Origin: Devosia neptuniae
Lineage (GTDB): Bacteria; Pseudomonadota; Alphaproteobacteria; Rhizobiales; Devosiaceae
Length of the DNA stretch: 64,000 bases
Reading direction: 5' to 3'
NCBI RefSeq assembly: GCF_025452235.1
Contig: NZ_CP104965.1
Span: 1,651,001-1,715,000, forward strand
Below are positions 51,466 through 62,108 of the stretch, piece after piece. Every line of letters starts with the position of its first letter. Position 1 is the first letter of the stretch. Position numbers and translations under genes: made by a program. The notes under the pieces are model-generated. The model ran no database searches and was not told where the DNA came from. It worked only from the letters and a program-made list of their open reading frames with translations.

Positions 51466-51724
51466 AGCCGGGGCTCTTCCAAAGAATAACCCCGATGCCC
51501 AGCCCGGCGAAGACCTTCCCGACGAGTTCTGGGACAATGCTGTTTGGGTGGACTATCGCGAGCCGACCTCGGTCCACCTCAAGCTCGATCCGCTGGTCTT
51601 TGCTTGGTTCAAGCAGCAGGGCAAAGGGCACCTTACGCATATGCAGAATGTGCTCAAGGCTTATGTGCAGGCTGAGATGCGCAAGAAAAAGCGCGGCAAC
51701 CGCCACCCCGACGCCGCCGAGTAG
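51410..51724 (+). CDS. brnA: BrnA-family antitoxin
   Basis: A 104-residue antitoxin with a ribbon-helix-helix DNA-binding C-terminus. DEFWDNAVWVDYREPTSVHLKLDPLVFAWFKQQGKGHLTHMQNVLKAYVQAEMRKKKRG is the BrnA region, ending in the RHH that binds the operator. GTG at 51410 has a perfect GGAGG upstream; ATG at 51398 would place that site inside the coding region. It should neutralise BrnT and repress the operon. Toxin-first order is normal for BrnTA, unlike many other type II systems. Confidence 0.9.
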   Translation: MTEANIKRISLEELIALDKAGALPKNNPDAQPGEDLPDEFWDNAVWVDYREPTSVHLKLDPLVFAWFKQQGKGHLTHMQNVLKAYVQAEMRKKKRGNRHPDAAE

Positions 51725-51824
51725 GCTCACGTTCTTTAGTTGATCGCGCCCCGGCTTTGTCGTATGTCCCGGCGCGAATTCAGAGCGTACCGGCGGGTTC
51801 TGCCGGAGGAACGGGGTAGGGGTC

Positions 51825-53090
51825 TTGGCCCGCATAGTCGTCAAGTTCGGTGGCACGTCAGTGGCCACCGTCGAACGTATTCGCCAGGCCGCGCGCCATG
51901 TGAAGCGCGAAGTCGAGGCCGGCAACGAGGTGGCGGTCGTCGTTTCGGCCATGTCGGGCAAGACCAATGAACTGGTCGGTTGGGTCAATGAAGCCAGCCC
52001 GCTGCACGATGCGCGTGAATATGATGCCGTCGTGGCTTCGGGCGAGCAGGTGACTGCGGGCCTGATGGCCATTGTTCTCAGCGAAATGGGCATCCAGTCG
52101 CGCTCTTTTGCCGGCTGGCAGGTGCCGATCCATACCGATGACGCGCATGGCGCGGCGCGGATCACCGAGATCGACCCGACCGAACTCAACAAGCGCCTTA
52201 CCGATGGCTGGGTGCCGGTGATCACCGGGTTTCAGGGCATTTCCCCGCATGGCCGCGTGACAACGCTGGGCCGAGGCGGCTCGGACACCTCGGCGGTGGC
52301 CGTGGCGGCGGCGATCAAGGCGGATCGTTGCGATATCTATACGGATGTGGACGGTGTTTACACGACCGATCCGCGCATCGTGCCCAAGGCGCAGCGGCTG
52401 ACCAAGATTTCCTTTGAGGAAATGCTGGAAATGGCCTCGCTCGGCGCCAAGGTGCTGATGATCCGCTCGGTTGAAATGGCCATGGCGCATAAGGTGCGCC
52501 TCCTGGTGCGGTCCACCTTTGATGACCCGGACGCGCCACAGCTGGCGCCGGACGGGAGCCCGGGCGTTCCCGGCACGCTGGTATGCGATGAGGAAGAGAT
52601 CATGGAAAAGCAGATCGTTTCGGGCGTGACGCTCGCCAAGGCAGAGGCCAAGATCACCCTGCGCGACGTCAAGGACAATCCCGGTGTCGCCGCCGCCATT
52701 TTCGGCACGCTGGCCGATCAGGGCATTATCGTTGACATGATCGTGCAGAACATTGCCGATGATGGGGCGACCACCGACATCACCTTCACCGTGCCCGATA
52801 GCGAATATGACAAGGCGATCAAGACGCTGAAAGACGCCGGCGATCGCATCGAATATGCGCGGATTTCCGGGTCAAAGGGCGGGGCAAAGGTCTCGGTCGT
52901 GGGCGTGGGCATGCGTAGCCACGCGGGCGTTGCATCCTCCATGTTCAAGGCCTTGGCCGACAAGGGCATCAACATACAGCTGATCACCACTTCGGAAATC
53001 AAGACCTCGGTGCTGATTGATGAGCAATATGCTGAGCTTGCGGTTCGCGCGTTGCACACCTATTACGGTTTGGACAAGAAGGACGCCTGA
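51825..53090 (+). CDS. lysC: Aspartokinase
   Basis: Phosphorylates aspartate, first step of the lysine, methionine and threonine pathways. The 421-residue product opens ARIVVKFGGTSVATVERIR, holds LGRGGSDTSAVAVAAAIKAD in the kinase domain (1-about 250), and two ACT domains (from about 265) with VSVVGVGMRSHAGVASSMFKALADKGINIQLITTSEIKTSVLI for feedback inhibition. TTG at 51825 is the only start before the FGGTSV motif. It joins lysA at the window start in lysine synthesis. Confidence 0.97.
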   Translation: MARIVVKFGGTSVATVERIRQAARHVKREVEAGNEVAVVVSAMSGKTNELVGWVNEASPLHDAREYDAVVASGEQVTAGLMAIVLSEMGIQSRSFAGWQVPIHTDDAHGAARITEIDPTELNKRLTDGWVPVITGFQGISPHGRVTTLGRGGSDTSAVAVAAAIKADRCDIYTDVDGVYTTDPRIVPKAQRLTKISFEEMLEMASLGAKVLMIRSVEMAMAHKVRLLVRSTFDDPDAPQLAPDGSPGVPGTLVCDEEEIMEKQIVSGVTLAKAEAKITLRDVKDNPGVAAAIFGTLADQGIIVDMIVQNIADDGATTDITFTVPDSEYDKAIKTLKDAGDRIEYARISGSKGGAKVSVVGVGMRSHAGVASSMFKALADKGINIQLITTSEIKTSVLIDEQYAELAVRALHTYYGLDKKDA

Positions 53091-53158
53091 GATCAGTTGA
53101 GGGGATCTCGGCCGCTCCTTTAAGCAGGGGGGTGGCTTTTGCGGGCCGCCAATAAGGC

Positions 53159-55426
53159 ATGGTTACGTCCATAGGCGGCCCGAGGGTGCTGCTGCGGCAA
53201 TTGCGCGAAACGATGGCGGAGCCCCTGGCAAGCCAGGAGCGGCTGGACAAGATCGTCTCGCTCATCGCCGAAAATATGCGCGCCGATGTGTGCTCGTTCT
53301 ATGTGCTGCGCGATGATGGCGCGCTGGAACTGTTTGCCACCAAGGGCCTTGCCAAAGAATCCGTGCATATGACCACGCTGCGGCTGGGGGAGGGCCTGGT
53401 CGGGCTGATCGCGGCCGAAGCCGAGCCGCTGTCGCTGGACGATGCGCCCTCTCATCCCGCCTTTGCCTATCGCCCGGAAACCGGGGAAGACCGCTATTTC
53501 GCCTTCCTCGGTGTGCCGGTTTTGCGGGCCGGGCAGACGCTGGGCGTGCTCGTCGTGCAGAATGTCGAGCGGCGCAAATATGGCGAGGATGAAACCGAGG
53601 CGATGCTGACTACGGCCACAATCCTGGCCGAGATGATCGCCACTTCCGACTTCGACAATCTGATCAAGCCGGGCTCCGATATCGATCTCAGGCGTCCCCG
53701 CATGTATACCGGCGTCAGCTTCACCGACGGCATTGCCCTGGGCACCGTGGTTCTGCACGACCCGCGCGTCGTGGTGACCAATTTCATCGCCGAGGATACC
53801 GAGCAGGAAAAGCTGCGGCTCGAATCGGCGCTGGAAAAGATGCGCGTCTCGATCGATGCCATGCTCGACCATGGCGACATGCAGCCGAGCTCCGATCACC
53901 GGGAGATTCTGGAAACCTATCGCATGTTCGCCAATGACCGGGGCTGGGTGCACCGGCTGACCGAGGCGATCGATAACGGGCTTTCGGCGGAAGCCGCCGT
54001 CGAGCGGGTGCAGAACGATACGCGTGCGCGCATGCTGCGCCAGACCGATCCCTATATTCGCGACCGCCTGCACGATCTGGACGATCTGGCCAATCGCCTG
54101 CTGCGGGTGCTGACCGGGGATGGCCATGCGCTGGGGCGCAAGGAATTGCCCGAAAACGCGATTCTGGTCGCCCGCAATATGGGGCCGGCCGAACTGCTCG
54201 AATATGACCGCACCAAGCTGCGCGGCGTCGTGCTCGAAGAGGGCGGCGCGACGGCGCATGTGGCCATTGTCGCGCGGTCGCTGGGGCTGGTGGCTGTCGG
54301 GCAGGCGCAGTCGATCGTCTCGATGTGCGAGACCGGCGACGAGATCATCATCGATGGCACGGCCGGCATCGTGCATCTGCGGCCAACGCCCGATATCGAG
54401 CAGGCCTATGTCGACAAGGTGCGGGTTTCGGCCCGGCGCCGGGCGCATTATGCCGCGCTCAAGGACAAGCCCTCCATCACCAAGGATGGCGTGGAAATCA
54501 CGCTGCTGCACAATTCGGGCCTGGTGGCAGATCTGCCCATGCTGGACGATACCGGCGCTTCGGGCGTCGGGCTGTTCCGCACCGAATTGCAGTTCATGAT
54601 TGCCTCGCGCCTGCCACGCCTGCCCGAGCAGATGGAGCTTTATGCCGAGGCCATGGCGATTGCCGGGGACCGGCCGGTGGTGTTCCGCCTGCTCGATATC
54701 GGCGGCGACAAGGTGCTGCCCTATCTGCGCTCGGCGCAGGAGGAAAACCCGGCCATGGGCTACCGTTCGATCCGGCTGGGGCTGGATCGACCGGGTCTGC
54801 TGCGCACGCAAATCCGCGCATTGCTAATGGCGGCCAATGGGCGGCCGCTCAAGATATTGGTGCCCATGGTCACCGAGACGTTTGAGTTCCTGCAGACCCG
54901 CATGGTGGTGCAAAAGGAAATCGAGCGGCTGCGGCGCGCCGGCAAGCCGACGCCGTCGCGGCTGGAACTGGGCGCCATGGTGGAAGTGCCATCATTGCTG
55001 TTCGAGCTCGATCAATTGCTGCCCGAGGCCGATTTCGTCTCGATTGGTTCCAACGATCTGGTGCAGTTCCTGACCGCGTCGGACCGGGCCAATCCGCGCG
55101 TGTCCAAGAATTACGACCCCATCGCGCTGCCGCGCCTGCGCGCCATCCGCATGGTTGTGGAAGCGGCCAAGCGCTACAATATTCCCATCACCATGTGCGG
55201 CGAGCTGGCCGGCAAGCCGCTCGAAGCGCTGGCGCTGATGGCCATCGGCATGACGCGGCTCTCCATGGGGCCTGCCTCGATCGGGCCGATCAAGGAAATG
55301 GTGCTCAATCTCGATCTCAAGCCCATCCAGCAATCGGTCGGTGCGGCGCTGAGCGAAGGTGCTGATGGGGCGACGATCCGGCAGTTGCTGCAAGAGTGGA
55401 TCGACAAACAGAACCTGCCCGTCTAG
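53159..55426 (+). CDS. ptsP: Phosphoenolpyruvate-protein phosphotransferase of the nitrogen PTS
   Basis: EI(Ntr), which passes phosphate from PEP to NPr. The 755-residue product has an N-terminal GAF domain (about 20-165), then the EI domains: the phospho-histidine domain with GGATAHVAIVARSLGL (phosphorylated His367) and the PEP-binding barrel with GVGLFRTELQFM, LPYLRSAQEENPAMGYRSIRLGL and SIGSNDLVQFLTASDR. In alphaproteobacteria it lies between lysC and prfA, as here. ATG at 53159. Confidence 0.96.
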   Translation: MVTSIGGPRVLLRQLRETMAEPLASQERLDKIVSLIAENMRADVCSFYVLRDDGALELFATKGLAKESVHMTTLRLGEGLVGLIAAEAEPLSLDDAPSHPAFAYRPETGEDRYFAFLGVPVLRAGQTLGVLVVQNVERRKYGEDETEAMLTTATILAEMIATSDFDNLIKPGSDIDLRRPRMYTGVSFTDGIALGTVVLHDPRVVVTNFIAEDTEQEKLRLESALEKMRVSIDAMLDHGDMQPSSDHREILETYRMFANDRGWVHRLTEAIDNGLSAEAAVERVQNDTRARMLRQTDPYIRDRLHDLDDLANRLLRVLTGDGHALGRKELPENAILVARNMGPAELLEYDRTKLRGVVLEEGGATAHVAIVARSLGLVAVGQAQSIVSMCETGDEIIIDGTAGIVHLRPTPDIEQAYVDKVRVSARRRAHYAALKDKPSITKDGVEITLLHNSGLVADLPMLDDTGASGVGLFRTELQFMIASRLPRLPEQMELYAEAMAIAGDRPVVFRLLDIGGDKVLPYLRSAQEENPAMGYRSIRLGLDRPGLLRTQIRALLMAANGRPLKILVPMVTETFEFLQTRMVVQKEIERLRRAGKPTPSRLELGAMVEVPSLLFELDQLLPEADFVSIGSNDLVQFLTASDRANPRVSKNYDPIALPRLRAIRMVVEAAKRYNIPITMCGELAGKPLEALALMAIGMTRLSMGPASIGPIKEMVLNLDLKPIQQSVGAALSEGADGATIRQLLQEWIDKQNLPV

Positions 55427-55450
55427 CGCGCCCGATCTCCACGCCATGCC

Positions 55451-55541
55451 GGCCTGCAAATGGCGCCGTTCTGCGCTTCCGGTGCTCACGTACCAATGTA
55501 CGCTCCGCTCCGGTTCTCGAAAGGCACCATTTTCGGCTCGG
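55451..55541. repeat. Dispersed hairpin repeat, type G, copy 2
   Basis: Matches 25841-25932: GGCCTGCAAATGGC, TTCTGCGCTTCCGGTGCTCA, GTACGCTCCGCTCCGG and CACCATTTTCG in the same order, with small differences. It lies 25 bp after the ptsP stop and before prfA. Confidence 0.8.
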
Positions 55542-55651
55542 CCTGACATGGATCTCGGCGCACGCTAGTGCCCTCCATTGGGCTGGTACCCTTGCGATCC
55601 GGCGGCGTTGCCCCTAAAGCGTGACGCTCGCAGACTTGAAAGACCCTATCG

Positions 55652-56728
55652 ATGGCATCTCTTCCCCAGGACAAGCTCGACGCGCTCGAGACGCGGTTTC
55701 AGTATGTCGAGGCGGCACTGTCGGGTGGAGCCGGGCCGGATGAATTCGTCAAATTCAGCAAGGAACATGCCGAACTCGCGCCGATCGTTGGCGAGATCCG
55801 CGCCTATAACAAAGCCCTGAAGGATCGGGCCGAGGCCGAGGAATTGCTCAAGAGCGGCGACAAGGACCTGGCCGAAATGGCCCAGGCGGAGATCGAAGAG
55901 CTCGACGAAAAGATCGAGGCTTTGTTCCAGGCTGTGCGCATTCTGCTGCTGCCCAAGGACGAGGCGGATGAGAAGTCGATCATTCTCGAAATCCGTGGCG
56001 GCACGGGTGGCGATGAGGCGGCTCTATTCGCCGGTGATCTCTTCCGCATGTATGAGCGCTACGCCGCCAATCACGGCTGGAAGGTCTCCGTGATGGAAGA
56101 AAGCCCCGGCGAAATGGGGGGCTTTAAGGAAATCATCGCCAATGTCTCAGGCAAGGGCGTTTACGCGCGGATGAAGTTTGAATCGGGCGTCCATCGCGTG
56201 CAGCGGGTGCCGGCGACGGAAGGCTCGGGCCGCATCCACACTTCGGCGGCCACCGTGGCGGTGCTGCCGGAAGTCGAAGACATCGATATCGAAATCCGTA
56301 ACGAGGATATCCGCATCGATACGATGCGGGCCTCGGGCGCTGGCGGGCAGCACGTCAACACCACCGATTCGGCGGTGCGGATCACCCATATTCCCTCGGG
56401 CCTTGTCGTCACCTCGGCGATGAAGAGCCAACACCAGAACCGCGCGCAAGCCATGCTGGTGCTGCGCTCGCGGCTCTATGAAATGCAGCGCGAAGAACGC
56501 GACAGTGCCCGCTCTGCGGAACGCAAGGGGCAGGTGGGGTCGGGCGACCGTTCCGAACGCATCCGCACCTATAATTTCCCGCAAGGCCGGGTTACCGATC
56601 ACCGCATCAATTTGACGCTCTACAAGCTCGACAAGGTGATTGCTGGTGAAGCGCTGGACGAATTGATCGAAGCGCTGATCACCGAAAGCCAGGCCGAACA
56701 ATTGGCGGCGATGGAGCAGTCCAACTGA
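55652..56728 (+). CDS. prfA: Peptide chain release factor 1
   Basis: Recognises UAA and UAG and triggers peptide release. The 358-residue product carries the GGQ motif in [21 protein letters not shown], with the helical domain 1 and the stop-codon-recognition domain before it, including [26 protein letters not shown] at 55652. Its partner, the methylase PrmC that modifies this glutamine, follows; the prfA stop may overlap the prmC start. Confidence 0.97.
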   Translation: MASLPQDKLDALETRFQYVEAALSGGAGPDEFVKFSKEHAELAPIVGEIRAYNKALKDRAEAEELLKSGDKDLAEMAQAEIEELDEKIEALFQAVRILLLPKDEADEKSIILEIRGGTGGDEAALFAGDLFRMYERYAANHGWKVSVMEESPGEMGGFKEIIANVSGKGVYARMKFESGVHRVQRVPATEGSGRIHTSAATVAVLPEVEDIDIEIRNEDIRIDTMRASGAGGQHVNTTDSAVRITHIPSGLVVTSAMKSQHQNRAQAMLVLRSRLYEMQREERDSARSAERKGQVGSGDRSERIRTYNFPQGRVTDHRINLTLYKLDKVIAGEALDELIEALITESQAEQLAAMEQSN

Positions 56729-56775
56729 CCGCCACACCCACGATCGGGGCGCTATGGCGCGGTTGGCGCGATGCC

Positions 56776-57696
56776 TTGGACCGGCAGGGTTTTGCCTCCC
56801 CGGCGCTCGACGCCAAGCTGCTGGCCGGCTATGGGCTGGGACTGACGGCGCTCGACATGGCGCTGCGCGAAAATGAGCCGGTCGAGGCTGGAGCCGCCGA
56901 GCGGATTGCCGGGCTGATGCAGCGGCGCCTGAGCGGCGAGTCGGTGGCGCGGATCATCGGCGAGCGCGAATTTTACGGCCTGGCCTTTGCGCTCAATGGC
57001 GCGACGCTCGAGCCGCGGCCGGAAACCGAATTGCTGGTGGATATGGCGCTGGATGCCCTGCCCCAGGGCGGGCAGCTGCTCGATCTGGGAACCGGCACGG
57101 GATGCATTCCCATAGCGGTGCTGGTCAATCGCGCCGACGCGAGTGGCGTGGCGACGGATCTGAGCGCTGAGGCGTTGGTCGCCGCGCAAGGCAATGCCGA
57201 GCGGCATGGTGTGGCTGAGCGGCTGGTGTTTCTGCAGGGGAGCTGGTTTGAGCCGTTGATCGAGAACCCCCACCCTAGCCCTCCCCACAAGGGGGAGGGA
57301 ACTGCACCGCGTGTGGGGCTAGTTGCCGAGATTGATCACCAGACGAACTCCCTCCTCCTTGTGGGGAGGGGTGGGGGTAGCGATGCCGGTTTCGACCTGA
57401 TCGTCTCCAATCCGCCCTATATCAATTCCGCCGTGATCGAAACCCTGGCCGACGAGGTCAAGAGCTTCGATCCCCGCCTGGCGCTGGATGGTGGGCCCGA
57501 TGGGCTGGCGCCTTACCGGGTGATTGCGGCGCAAGCCCGCAACTGGCTCAAGCGGGGCGGGCGTGTGCTGGTCGAGATCGGCTATGATCAGGGCGAGGCC
57601 GTCACCGGCCTGTTCGAGGCCGCCGGATTTACCGACGTCACGCTTCACAAAGACCTTAACGGCCTTGACCGGGTGGTCAGTGCACACCATGTTTGA
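56776..57696 (+). CDS. prmC: Release factor glutamine methyltransferase with an internal repeat insertion
   Basis: Methylates the GGQ glutamine of RF1/RF2. The SAM motif is LLDLGTGTGCIPIAVL and the catalytic motif IVSNPPYI (Asn212-Pro-Pro-Tyr215, counted from TTG). Between them a palindromic repeat (57266-57378) adds about 38 residues, Pro/Gly-rich, without breaking the frame. TTG at 56776 is the first standard start, but family-like sequence (ALWRGWRDALDRQGFASPALDAKLL) begins upstream of it; no ATG, GTG or TTG exists between the in-frame stop at 56647 and 56776. A CTG at 56725, overlapping the prfA stop as CTGA, may be the true start, giving about 323 residues. Confidence 0.9.
   Translation: MDRQGFASPALDAKLLAGYGLGLTALDMALRENEPVEAGAAERIAGLMQRRLSGESVARIIGEREFYGLAFALNGATLEPRPETELLVDMALDALPQGGQLLDLGTGTGCIPIAVLVNRADASGVATDLSAEALVAAQGNAERHGVAERLVFLQGSWFEPLIENPHPSPPHKGEGTAPRVGLVAEIDHQTNSLLLVGRGGGSDAGFDLIVSNPPYINSAVIETLADEVKSFDPRLALDGGPDGLAPYRVIAAQARNWLKRGGRVLVEIGYDQGEAVTGLFEAAGFTDVTLHKDLNGLDRVVSAHHV
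57266..57378. repeat. Palindromic repeat inside prmC
   Basis: The left arm (from 57266) contains ACCCCCACCC and CCCTCCCCACAAGG; the right arm (57349-57378) is its complement, ending CCTTGTGGGGAGG then GGTGGGGGT. Together they form a long inverted repeat of the rhizobial intergenic kind, here within a reading frame. Confidence 0.85.
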
Positions 57697-58042
57697 GCGG
57701 CCAGTCAGGCGATAAAGTGCGCCGCGCAATTAATGCTGGCAAAGACCGGCCGAACAATATAGCGTGCCCTTGCTGTCAACGGCGCATCATGGGCGCCACG
57801 GCGACACGCCACCCGATCATTTCCTGAGGCTGCAAGGTGCAGCGCGGTTCCGGCAGAGGCTGGAGCGACGCAGGATAGATCAGGATCATATGGCGACGCT
57901 GCACGACGGTGTCGGTCTTCATGAAGCCAGATAGAACCCCATGTTTCGAGCGCGAGCTTGGCCAGGGAGTGGCCAGACCAGGCAGATGCCGGTCCGCCAG
58001 ACGTGTGACGCTTATTTTTCTAGAGTTAGATAAAGCGACCAG
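57697..58042. other. prmC-DUF4167 intergenic region
   Basis: About 346 bp with no credible gene. Open frames on the minus strand are shadows of DUF4167. I see no terminator, promoter or structured RNA that I would defend; the DUF4167 start is preceded by an A+T-rich stretch (about 58010-58036) that may hold its promoter. Confidence 0.55.
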
Positions 58043-58789
58043 ATGAGACCCAATAATCAGAACAAGAACCGGCAGCGTAGCCGGAACGGTGGACGCAAGC
58101 ACGTCAACCCGTTGTCCCGCAATTTCGAGAGCAATGGTCCGGACGTAAAAGTCCGCGGTAACGCTGCTCACATTGCGGAGAAATATCTCCAGCTCGCCCG
58201 CGATGCGCAATCGAGCGGCGACTCGGTGATGGCGGAGAACTATCTCCAGCACGCCGAACATTATTTCCGCATCGTCACCGCCGCCCAGCAGGCCCAGAGC
58301 GGCCAGCGGCCGGACGGGCAGAGCCAGGACGATGATTTCGACGACGATATGCCCGAGATGAACTCGCGCTTCGCTTCGCCCCAGCCCATCCAGCAGCCAA
58401 GCCAGCAGGGTGACGGCGACGAGCAGGGCGAGGGCGACCGCGCCGAGCAGCCGCAACAGCAGCAGCAGGGCGAGCGCAACAACGATCGCGGCGATCGCCA
58501 GCGTCGTGACCGCCAGGAGCGGCCGCGTCAGGAACGCCCCCGTCAGGAGCGTCCCGAACAGCAGGAACAGCCCCAGATCGCCGCCGTGGCCGCCGAGCCG
58601 GTCGTCGAGAGCGACACTGAAGCAGCAGCCGAACAGCAGGCCGAGGGCGAAGCCCGCAAGCCGCGCCGTCCGCGCCGCCGCCGTCCGGCGGGTGGCGATG
58701 CCGGCGATCCGGCTGGCGCACCGCAGCCCGATGTCGGCGAATTGCCCGCCTTCCTCACCGGCGGCAAGACCGCAACCGCAGCGGAATAA
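58043..58789 (+). CDS. DUF4167 domain protein
   Basis: A 248-residue protein. The DUF4167 domain covers about residues 10-85 (NGGRKHVNPLSRNFESNGPDVKVRGNAAHIAEKYLQLARDAQSSGDSVMAENYLQHAEHYFRI), helical and strongly conserved in alphaproteobacteria. The rest is low-complexity: a Gln/Glu/Asp/Arg-rich stretch with RQERPRQERP repeats and a basic RKPRRPRRRRP block, probably disordered and possibly RNA-binding. Function unknown to me. ATG at 58043; a terminator follows. Confidence 0.92.
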   Translation: MRPNNQNKNRQRSRNGGRKHVNPLSRNFESNGPDVKVRGNAAHIAEKYLQLARDAQSSGDSVMAENYLQHAEHYFRIVTAAQQAQSGQRPDGQSQDDDFDDDMPEMNSRFASPQPIQQPSQQGDGDEQGEGDRAEQPQQQQQGERNNDRGDRQRRDRQERPRQERPRQERPEQQEQPQIAAVAAEPVVESDTEAAAEQQAEGEARKPRRPRRRRPAGGDAGDPAGAPQPDVGELPAFLTGGKTATAAE

Positions 58790-58806
58790 TCCGCAGCGAC
58801 AATTTC

Positions 58807-58836
58807 AAAGGCCGGACAGCAATGTCCGGCCTTTTC
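58807..58836 (+). terminator. Rho-independent terminator of the DUF4167 gene
   Basis: AAAGGCCGGACA-GCAA-TGTCCGGCCTTTT, 17 bp after the stop. Confidence 0.92.
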
Positions 58837-59030
58837 GTTTGCAAAGGCCTCCCCATATATCTGTCGTGATGAAGCAGCGCCGATATTGAAGCTGGTCGAA
58901 TGGCGAAGCACAAAAGTGAAAGCCACTTTTGCTGCCATTCTTCCGGTCCGGGCGTTTCATCAGACGACGCTTCCGCCGTGGGTTCGGTGCCTTTGATGGG
59001 CCGGGCCGCGGGCGAGATCAGGAGAGTTGC

Positions 59031-61634
<2,604 letters not shown>

Positions 61635-61642
61635 TCAGACGC

Positions 61643-61670
61643 GATGGGCCGGTCGAAAGACCGGCCCATT
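61643..61670 (+). terminator. Terminator-like hairpin after clpB
   Basis: ATGGGCCGGTC-GAAA-GACCGGCCCAT, a perfect 11-bp stem with a stable GAAA loop 8 bp after the stop, but only a short T-run. Confidence 0.75.
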
Positions 61671-61739
61671 TGCTGTGTGGGCTCTTGCGCGACGGCATTC
61701 CACGTGCAAGAACAAATGAAGAACGATGAGGAGTGTAAA

Positions 61740-62078
61740 ATGCGTGACAAGATCGATTATATCGAGTTCCCCTCGACCAATCGCGGGCAGACCAGTGCGT
61801 TCTTCCAAGCCGCCTTCGGCTGGGGCATGACCAGCTATGGTCCCGATTATGATGGATTGGATGACGCGGGCATTGATGGCGGCGTCGACCAGGCCAGTGG
61901 CAGGGTCGCCGCGACCATGGCCATTGTGCGGACCGATGATCTCGATGCGGCCGAGCAGCGCGTGATCAAGGCGGGCGGCGTCATCACGCGGGCGCAGTTC
62001 GATTTCCCCGGCGGTCGGCGGTTTCACTTCCGCGAGCCGGGCGGAAACGAGCTAGCCGTTTGGGTCGCGCGGGAATAG
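61740..62078 (+). CDS. VOC-family (glyoxalase/bleomycin-resistance fold) protein
   Basis: A 112-residue vicinal-oxygen-chelate protein. DYIEFPSTNRGQTSAFFQAAFGWGMTSYGPDY opens the fold, and FPGGRRFHFREPGGNELAVW ends it, with the C-terminal Glu of the usual metal site (GNELAVW). Substrate unknown; many members bind rather than catalyse. ATG at 61740 has GAGGAG upstream. It is 30 bp before the exporter gene, so the two may be co-transcribed. Confidence 0.9.
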   Translation: MRDKIDYIEFPSTNRGQTSAFFQAAFGWGMTSYGPDYDGLDDAGIDGGVDQASGRVAATMAIVRTDDLDAAEQRVIKAGGVITRAQFDFPGGRRFHFREPGGNELAVWVARE

Positions 62079-62108
62079 GCTGTTCACCTAAGGGTTGAGG
62101 GACCTCCA

